A stretch of 34,962 bases of DNA from Hypsibius dujardini (Eukaryota > Tardigrada > Eutardigrada > Parachela > Hypsibiidae): the NCBI GenBank assembly GCA_001579985.1, contig LRSR01007818.1, positions 1 through 34,962 of the forward strand. Direction: 5' to 3'. Each line of letters starts with the position of its first letter. The first letter of the stretch is position 1. The position numbers and the translations under genes were made by a program. The notes beneath the pieces are model-generated. The model saw only the letters and a program-made list of their open reading frames with translations. It made no database searches and was not told the origin of the DNA. Of the stretch, positions 1 to 8,986 are shown in pieces.

Positions 1-73
1 GACACAGACACAGACACAGACACAGACACAGACACAGACACAGACACAGACACAGACACAGACACAGACACAG
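1..73. repeat. (GACACA)n microsatellite
   Basis: A near-perfect hexanucleotide tandem array of gacaca runs from the first base of the window to about position 73 and probably continues upstream. It lies past the 3' end of the minus-strand gene that ends at 318. Confidence 0.97.
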
Positions 74-317
74 ACGCCTAAAAAAGGTATTCGCTTTGCA
101 ATTGCAAGGTATGTGAGCATCCTTTTGTCACGGTATTTTTGTTATCAGGTCTTTGTTACTGGAATGTATTTAGAAACCAAAAATGGGAAAGCCAAAAGAG
201 CTCTCATAAATTTTCCAACCGTGTGATTAGCGAACCGACCATTTTACAGTTAAGAAGTACAGTAATAAATTTCTGAATTGCAGAATGCTTTCTGAACATA
301 CAACTAATTAACACTGG

Positions 318-3244
318 CTATAACGGCAAAGCGAAAATGTCTTGCGACGTGAAGGCTGCCTTGTCATGTCGACTCTTTCTCCTGCGCTTCCCACCGCCGT
401 CTTCATCATCGTCATCGAGCACCGTGTTAATCTTCTCTTCGAAGCCGTCCTCATACTCCGGCAGGCATGCAAACACACTGAAGTTGATGTAGTCCACCAC
501 ACTGTTGACAACGTCGACGGTGACCGCTGGATGGCAGTGGCTGTCGTAGAACCCAAAGACCCACAACCCCGCCACCGGTCGCGCCACGAAACCGTCATAC
601 TCGTGGTCGGTCGTCCGGGCGTACACCGCCGTCCGATCTAGTCGCGTCGTCAGGTAAACCTTCCTTCCGAAGGGGATGTATGTTTGACGGGACGATTGAG
701 TCAGACCGGACATCCCGTCCACCAGTTCACTTAGACAACGCATCAACCGGTTCAGTTCCTCCTGTAATTGGAATCGGGATGAAGACGAACAAATACAATT
801 TCAACCATCAAACAATGAATATAATGTAATTAATAAACATTAAGTTTAATTGTTGTTTAATCTGATTGAAAAATATAATGTCGTCAACCGTCAAACAATG
901 AAATAAAACAAAATTAATAAACGTAAAGTTTAATTTTTAACCGTGATTTAAAATTAATTTGTAGTCCATAAAAAAATATTAAAAAATTAAAAAATGTTTA
1001 GTTTAATTGTTGTTTACTGTGATATAAAAGACATAATTTCTTTGCAGTGCAAAAAATAAAAAGATGGCGGCAGGTTTAACGATATCTCACGCTCCAAAAA
1101 AACCAAGGAATTAAGAGTAACAAAAATGTAAAAATATAGAATAATTTACAATTTGGATAAAGGGTTAAGGCTATATTTATTCTAATTTTCGGAAGCTCGA
1201 ATTAATTATAAGCTTAAGCCCGTTTTTCAAGCAATATGTAATACAAAACTCTTAAGAGTGGATCTACCCTGAATGCAAGCACAATGTGTGTAAAAATTTG
1301 TACGTGCACTGTATTTGAAATAAAGTTGTTTTCCAGTCAAGACAGCAAACAAGGAAAAAATGTCAAACGAAAACACGAAGAAAAAGATATTTCAAATCAG
1401 CTTCAAAAGGGGTCTGGTTGATTTGCCGGTTAATTAAGATGAACGAGAGATGAACCATATTGAAAATATCCGACAGCACATCAGAAACGTTTATTTATAT
1501 TTGAAATTTAACATAGCCTTCCGCTGAATGAAAGCTGACGTTAGGAATGTTTTATCGAAAATAATTTGTCTCTAGGCGAAAAATATGAAACTGAAATAAA
1601 ATTAGCAATAAAAAATGACAACACATATTGTAATTTTATTTTATTGTAAATTTATTATTTTATTGTAAATTTTATTGTTAATCAAATTAAACATATTACA
1701 AGTCAAAATGTTTCAAATGTCACTTCGTTGTTTTAATATCATCCCTACTTTATAGACCACCAGGCCTCTGCTCAGTGCGATAAAGTGCAGCGTGTTCCGA
1801 TTGATCAGCGCGTACTCGGTCAAATGACCGGCGTTCATGCGAACCATCTCAAAAATGGCGGGAAACTGGACGTCCCACGCGGTCTGCTCCATCCTGTCTT
1901 CCTGGACCGCGTCTGGCGGATCTGAGCAGCATGACAAAGTGTCCGGCTCGGAGTCGTAGTACGCGTCCGAATCGACCTGCAGTTTCGGGTCGCTTTCGAA
2001 GGCAGGAAGGTAGACCTTGGCGATCTCATCCAGGGCTGCGGAATCGGCCTTGTCTAAACACGTCGCCAACGTATCCTCCTTCATTTCCGGCAGGAAAATA
2101 TCATCCGGTTTAGTTGGACGGTCTAATTGAATCTTCTTGACGCATCCTGTTAGCGAAATTGTGGGTGGAGTTGAAGGAACTTTCCCGTCGATTTCGTCCG
2201 CGATTTCGCACCACTCCGAGACGGTGATGTCGAGCCAGTCATCCGGAGTGACCGCCGTGGTCCAATACGCCTCGTCCTCCTCCGACTGGGTCTTCTGTGG
2301 AATTGGAGGTCTCTTCTAGAGAAAGACAAAAAGTAGAAATAGTCGATTAGTGTTTTTACTTGGTTAAAACTTGGTGATGAAGGATTTTGAGTTTAGACTC
2401 TTTTAGAAATTAACCTTTGCAGTTTAGTTTTAGCGAAAAATAGCTGATTAATTTTAGCTTTATTATGTAGTTTTTCTCAGTTAAATCCTGAGTAATTAAC
2501 ACTTTTTACGTTTTTTTTTTGCAGAGATTGAAAAACTGAACTAAAAAACTAGCGACTGAAACTTTTCAGTTTAACAGTAAATCATTAGTTTGTTTTATTC
2601 ACTCGACTAAATTTTGAAACTAATCACAATTAAATTAAATTAATCACAATAGCTTTAAAGTGAAATTTAAGTTGTTTAAGTTCAAATCATTAGTTTTTTT
2701 ACAAGACTTGACAGATTTTTACGTTAGTCTCTTAGTCTAGGCGACGGACTGACCGTTCGCTTCGAGCCCGTTCCAGAGCCAGCGTCGTTGGGTGTCGCGG
2801 ATGAAGGCTGCAGCTGACTGTGACTGGATTTCGGTTGATATTCCTCTATGTGGGAACTTGATTTTGGGCTGAACTGCAAGTTGGAGGAGTGCTCGAAGAC
2901 GTTCAGATTCGTTGACTGCTCTAGCCGAGTAGTTGTTGTCGGGTCTTCGAATCGAACAGCCTGTTTTGTCTGCACTGAATCACCGCTGAGTGGTGGTGTT
3001 GCGGTTGTTTGCGAGCCGGGAACCGTTTTCGTGTGTCGAGCAATCGTTGGTGGTCCATGTGATGGGATTCTAGTGCCTCTGGGTCGGGCATTAGCTTTAC
3101 GTTTTGTAGTCTCTTTACCTGCGCAGAGGGCGTATAAAAGTCTATGCAGTTGAGACGAGGGATAGGACGGCAGAATTAAATGTATAAACACATAGACAGT
3201 CGACAGATAGACAAACAAATCGTCAAACAGACAGATAAACAGAA

Positions 3245-3279
<35 letters not shown>

Positions 3280-3529
3280 TGGACAAACACACATGCAGTC
3301 GGGCAAGCAGGCAGACAGATACGGAAACAAGCAGACAGACAGCACACCTTAAGATGACTTCTCAACTACCTACTAGCTGTTGTGGCTGAACCTGAACGCG
3401 GACTGCTTTGCCTCCTTTGGGTTCGTAGAGCCGATACTGGGGTGGCACGTTGAAGGCGTTGTAGATGGCATCTTCTATAGGCGCGACAGGATTCTGCTTA
3501 GTTGATGATAATGTTGGCGCTAACGCCAT
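318..3529 (-). CDS. Uncharacterised 511-residue protein, four exons
   Basis: I do not recognise this gene. Exons read on the minus strand are 3529-3370, 3118-2754, 2315-1749 and 761-318. Phases agree at every junction (1, 0, 0) and the sum is 1,536 nt including the stop. Three donors are ordinary or weak (GTAGTT, GTCAGT, GTAGGG), and the acceptors follow pyrimidine tracts. Residues 1-53 form an ordered-looking N-terminus. Residues 54-175 are low-complexity Ser/Thr/Pro/Gln-rich and probably disordered. Residues 176-363 contain an acidic segment, then a hydrophobic strand-rich stretch ending in GLVVYK. Residues 364-470 alternate strands and helices, with motifs such as YIPFGRKVYLT and LWVFGFYDSH. 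The tail is an acidic run (DDDDED) followed by GGGKRRRKSR, a possible nuclear localisation signal. The alternation of short strands could suit a longin- or roadblock-like fold, but that is only a guess. The weak GTCAGT donor at 2753 is the least certain junction; without it, exon 2 would end at a stop near 2724. Confidence 0.65.
3236..3280. repeat. (GACA)n tetranucleotide array in intron
   Basis: A run of gacagaca units lies in intron 1 of the minus-strand gene and is flanked on both sides by degenerate copies from about 3190 to 3345. In the sense of the gene it reads TCTG and may serve as a pyrimidine-rich tract upstream of the exon 2 acceptor. Confidence 0.9.
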
Positions 3530-4488
3530 TAGATTCAGCCTTTTTTACAAAAAGGGTTTCCTGGGGGGGGGGATTCAGTTAGAGAGTTCCTGGTATTACG
3601 CACGAAACAGGAGTCGTTGCCCAGGCATTATTTAGTCTTACACTTTTAACAGTGCTACTAAACATCGTTTGTCACCAAGTACCATGAAGATTTATATTGT
3701 TAACTTAAAGCAATGGAAAGATAGCAAGAATGAGACACTGTAGAAACTTGTAAGCTAAAATAAAGGAAACATATTTCCTATACATATAGGAAACAGTCAA
3801 GTTAAACAAGGAAACAGTACAGTACAGACTTGATAAAGAACTCTTAATATCGTGAATAAATTAGAGTGGAAAGCGTTGGAAAGATGCCGAACTTCCCTTT
3901 GGGAAGAGGACGAAATTAATAGAAACGACAATGCAGTAACATGTGCAGTATTGTGACCACTATCAATCAAAACTCATACGATGCATTTTACCCCTACGGC
4001 CTACCAGAACCCAAAGGGCGACCCTCAAAGTAACCGCGGTACAGCTGTGCTAGTACGATTTCTGAATCTCACGGTGACCGTGACCGCTACCAGATTCCTT
4101 ACTAAGGAATAGACAAAATTTGGGGGCATGGTTGGATAGTTATTCAGGATGTCGATAACAGGTAGGACTTTAGCCAAAAATGATTGCGCAGTATAGTAGG
4201 TGTTGCGCCCACATTACAAAGAGCGTGAGCGGCACAGCACAGCTGATTGACAAACTTGTTACAAAAAAGGTTCTAGTTGCTGTTGTTCAGGGTGCTGCTC
4301 CCCACTTCGTTTGATTGATTGTTTGATTACGGTTACGCATTCTCAATTACTTCTCATTTACTTTTTGATTCTGAATTTCCCTACTAATCCTCCACCATAG
4401 GCGGCACTCGACACCAAACAACTCCTTTTGTTAGTATTTCCTTCATTTCCGATTGATATATTAGACTTGCTGACTGCTGAGCCATAAA
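3530..4488. promoter_or_regulatory. Divergent intergenic region between two start codons
   Basis: About 960 bp separate the start codon of the minus-strand unknown gene (3529) from that of the plus-strand desulfurase-TtcA fusion (4489). It must hold both 5' untranslated regions and probably both promoters. I see no convincing open frame here, only a G-run (3564-3572) and moderate AT content. No clear TATA box or initiator stands out, so transcription starts cannot be placed. Confidence 0.5.
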
Positions 4489-5732
4489 ATGGCAGAGCCA
4501 TCATCGACGGACTCGGATGCTGCAAACACCGGAGGAGACGATGATCACGTCTCCGTTGCGCAGTACGGCCGCCGAAAACTGTACGACATTCCGAAATTCG
4601 ATTCTCGCAGCAAGACTGCATTCGTGACGGATGATCCCGTGGCGGGGGAGCGGCTGTTGGTGATGATACGAGACGGGATTATAGGGAAGGATCTTACCTT
4701 TGCCTCGCCGTTCGGGCGGCGAAAAGTCGTCTATTGCGACTACACCGCGTCCGGGCGGGCCCTCTCCTTCCTCGAGGATTACATCCGTGAGGAAGTACTG
4801 GTAGGTTTCAGAATGAAGGGGACAGATATTCTGCGTGTTTTGTTCCTGCGTAAAGAATTAGTGCAGGAAAGTGTGCGGTTGATTGATGAATTCGTTTGTG
4901 AAGGCTTGTTGCTTGTGGGCCTTTAATTGATTGGCCGATTGATAGGCCCTTAATTGATTGGCCGATTGATGGGCCCTTAATTGATTGGCCGATTGATTGT
5001 CACATGTGGACTACCCTTTTCCATTCGCTTCCGCTTGTGACTGTTACATTATGTTGCAGCTTATTTAAATTTATATCAAATTGAGAAAACCATGCATTTT
5101 AAATTGCGTATATAAAAAATAAATTAAATTTGTCATTCCTTCTCTGGAATGTATTTTAGCTGCCGGCCGAGTACTTGCCTCGCTGCTTCCTCTGTCACCG
5201 TAATGTTGAAAATCATTTAAAAATCATTATGTTGCGAATGAATTCGGCATTTTATTTTGCGGACTACATCCATTTTAAAAACACTTTTTTTCGAAAATAA
5301 GTTTTTTGATATTTTTCCTAAAAACCTCCAAATTTACATTAAAACATTAGATAATTTATTTTAAATGTTAGATACCATAATAGCTTAATTAAATAAAAAT
5401 TCCGGTGGAGAAAACAGAAATTATTCCTAATTAATTAATTGATTTATGATCTTCTTGAGCGTGTTCGATTTTGTTTGTCACTTCAGCCACATTATGGAAA
5501 TACTCACACGACCACCACGGTGACGTCTCTGCAAACAACCATGTTCCGCGACGAGGCACGATCCATCATTCGAAATTCAGTTAATGCAGCGGAGAGCGAT
5601 GCGGTCTTGTTCGCCGGTTCCGGCTGCACCGGCGCCTTCCACAAGCTCATCCGTGCTTTGAATTTTACAGAACCCCCGATAGTTTTTCTCGGTAAGGATT
5701 GTTAGTCTTTCTTTTTTCTTTCTTTTTTTCGC

Positions 5733-5799
<67 letters not shown>

Positions 5800-6229
5800 G
5801 GCTGTCTGTCGGTTTGTCTGAGTGTCGGTATCTATGAATGTATGTCTGCCTATCTGTCCATCTATCCATCCATCTGTCTGTCTGCATGTCTGTCTGATTC
5901 CCACCACCGTATTCAACAATTTTGTTTAATTGTGGTGCAGGACCCTACGAGCATCATTCGGTTATTCTCCCCTGGCGAGAAATACAAAGTGAAATTGTAA
6001 TGATTCCGGAAGATGCAAGAGGACTAGTCGATCTCATCGCGCTGGAGGAACAGCTTGAGCGACGACAAGGGGAAGCGAAACGGCGACTCATCGGATGTTT
6101 CTCGGCGGCGTCAAATGTAACGGGCATTCTAGCGGACACTGATGCCATCACCGTTCTCTTACATCGTTACAACGCCTTGGCGATATGGTAAAGCTGTGTG
6201 TTTGATAAAAAAACGCTTTTTGACAAGAC

Positions 6230-6271
<42 letters not shown>

Positions 6272-8951
6272 CAGACAAGCAGCCAGGCAAGCAAACAGGC
6301 ATCCAGGAGTTGATCTCTTATGATTCCCTGTCGTAGGGATTATTCAGCTTGTGCTCCCTATGTGAAGATCGACATGAATCCGCTAATCGTCGGGGATCAG
6401 ACCCACCAAGCCCACAAAGACGCCGTCGTCTTCTCCGTTCACAAGTTCATTGGCGGGGTTGGCACACCCGGTATCCTGATAGCCAAAAAGCGCCTCTTCC
6501 TTAACCCCGTCCCGGAGCATCACGGCGGCGGGACAGTCTTTTTCGTGAATCGCAAAACACATCGTTACCTTAAAGAAATTGAAAATCGCGAAGAAGGCGG
6601 AACCGCCGCGATCGTTGAAGACATCCGAGCTGGTTTGGTATTCCGACTGAAAGACGCTGTCACCACGGACGTCATTGCTCAGCGGGACGACACCATCATC
6701 CGGTTGGTCAGGCGAGAATTGTTCGGCATTTCCAATTTGGAGGTACTGTAGGCGCTGTTTGGATTATTTTAAAAGATGGTTAAAAGAATATATGCCTTAA
6801 CAGTTGATTTAACAAGCGACTGTTCTTTTTGTTCAGATTTAATGTAGTAGATGATTAAAATACGTAGAATTCGGAGTCTTTTTTGAAATTATTTAAGTTA
6901 AAATCCAATTAGAGGGGCAGTATTAGATTGTTCTGAATAATTTAATAGATTGTTTAAATATCCAGAATTATCTATTTTTATTTCAAACTAGTCAAGTTTA
7001 AATTCCAATGACCTAAAAGTTTTTAAAAATATTTAGAATCAGTTGTTTTAATTTTAGGATAATTTTGTTTAAATTCCAATAGTTTAATAGATTTTGAGAA
7101 TATTCAGCATCGTTTGTGTTAACTTCACTATAACTATAACTATAATTTTGAATTTAATTTTAATTCTCATATACTGATATCAAATAATTTTACAGGTCTT
7201 AGGATGTCTGGAGGTGCCGCGGTTGCCGATTTTCTCCTTCGTCATCAGACATCGCGAGACTAACCGGCTGCTGCATCACAATTTCGTAGCAGCGTTGCTC
7301 AACGATCTGTTCGGTATTCAGTCCCGTGCGGGATGTGCCTGCGCGGGGCCGTATGCGCATACCCTGTTGGGGATTGATTTGGCGCTGGCCGAGGAGATTG
7401 AGGAGGTCTTGATGGAGGACCCTCGGCTGGAGATGCACCGCTGGCAGGTGGAGTTCTCGCAGCGGGAAGTGTTGCGGCCGGGATTTGTGCGGATTAATTT
7501 CCCTTACTTCTCTACGGACGAGGAAGTACGTAAAATCAACGAGAAGATTGAGTACACTAGAGGGTTCGGGATATGGGCGAAAGGGGCGGAGCAGGGGGTG
7601 TGGTCAGGTGGTTGATTGTTCGATTGAGTACACTAGAGGATTCGGGATATGGGCAAAAGGGGCGGAGCAGGGGGCGATCAGGTGGTTGATTGTACAATTG
7701 CTTGAAAACCGCCCCCTGCCCCGCCCCTTTTGCCCATTCCCGGACTCTGCAGTGTACTCAATCTTGTCGTTGATTGCAGCATGTAACTTTCATATGGTGA
7801 AGGAATAATATATTTTTCTAAAAGTACCATTTTAGATAAACTAATTGTTTGGTGAAGTTTTACAAAAAAAATATTTGACCATAATAATCGTAAATACAAT
7901 TAACCGAAATGAACAATCCGTATTTCTTTGATGTGGATTAATGATTAAATTGAATTTATTTAGCCCATAATTTGTTATCGGAAATTATTGGAGCCTTTTC
8001 CAGCCACAAAAAAATGAGAATGTATTTTACTTCGAAAATAGCTTCAAGATATGTTTTGGATGTGTGTTTTTCGTTATTTTACCGTTTGAATTTTATGAAT
8101 AAATTGAACAGGAAATTTAAAATAAATTAACCGATACTCCAAACAAATTTTGTGTCATTGGATTTATGTTAATTGAGGTGGCTTCACAGTAATTTTGAAA
8201 ATAATTGCAAAATACTAATAGAAAAATTATTCTGATCTCTGAAACTGTTTTCTCATCCAGATTATCTTCGTGTGTCGTGCGGTGAAGCTGGTCGCCGAGC
8301 ACGGATGGAAGCTCCTCCCGCTCTACCAAGTTAACCCGGAGACGGCTGAGTGGCGCCACAAGGACAACATCACCTTCCAGGACCGGAAGTGGCTCAGTTC
8401 CGTCTCTTTTCTCGACGGGAAAGTTACCAACCGACCCAGTTCCAACAGCGGAGCTTCCGACATAATCCCCGCCATCACCACCGGTAATGTTGCCGTTCTA
8501 CCGGCCACCTTCGAAGCGGTGCTCGCATTGGCTGAAGCGATTTTCCTCAAGGCCGCCAAGCCGGTCTACCGCACCCAGCTGAACGACCAGGAAGTGTCCT
8601 TCGACGAGCGTGCCGCGAAGCTGCGGTGGTTCCTGCTGCCGAGTGAGGCCCGACGGATTCTCCTGAACTTGGATCCGCTGCCGGGTCGGGTGGATTTGCT
8701 GTTCGAACCGCGGGTGTATGGGCAGACTGTGACGTTGTCCAAGGCGTCCCGGGAATTTCTCTGCCGTGTTTCTGATGCGAGATCGATAAGCGGCTCTTCA
8801 CAGTTTCCGACGTGTTGTCCTGTAGTCAGGAGGACGGACGCGACGCCGAACGGGGTGGAGAACGGGACGAAGGACATTGGCGCCGGCGGCGGCCAGTGGA
8901 AGAGTCCGTCGAAGGAGATATGGAAACCAATGCTAACTGTGAGTCGGGTTG

Positions 8952-8986
<35 letters not shown>

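Noticed and set aside
3190-3345. Possible CRISPR-like array from regularly spaced GACAGACA units
   Set aside because: There are no unique spacers, the units are plain tetranucleotides, and the genome is eukaryotic.
5665-5919. Minus-strand frames of Asp-Arg-Gln-Thr repeats
   Set aside because: These are simple translations of the (GACA)n complement.
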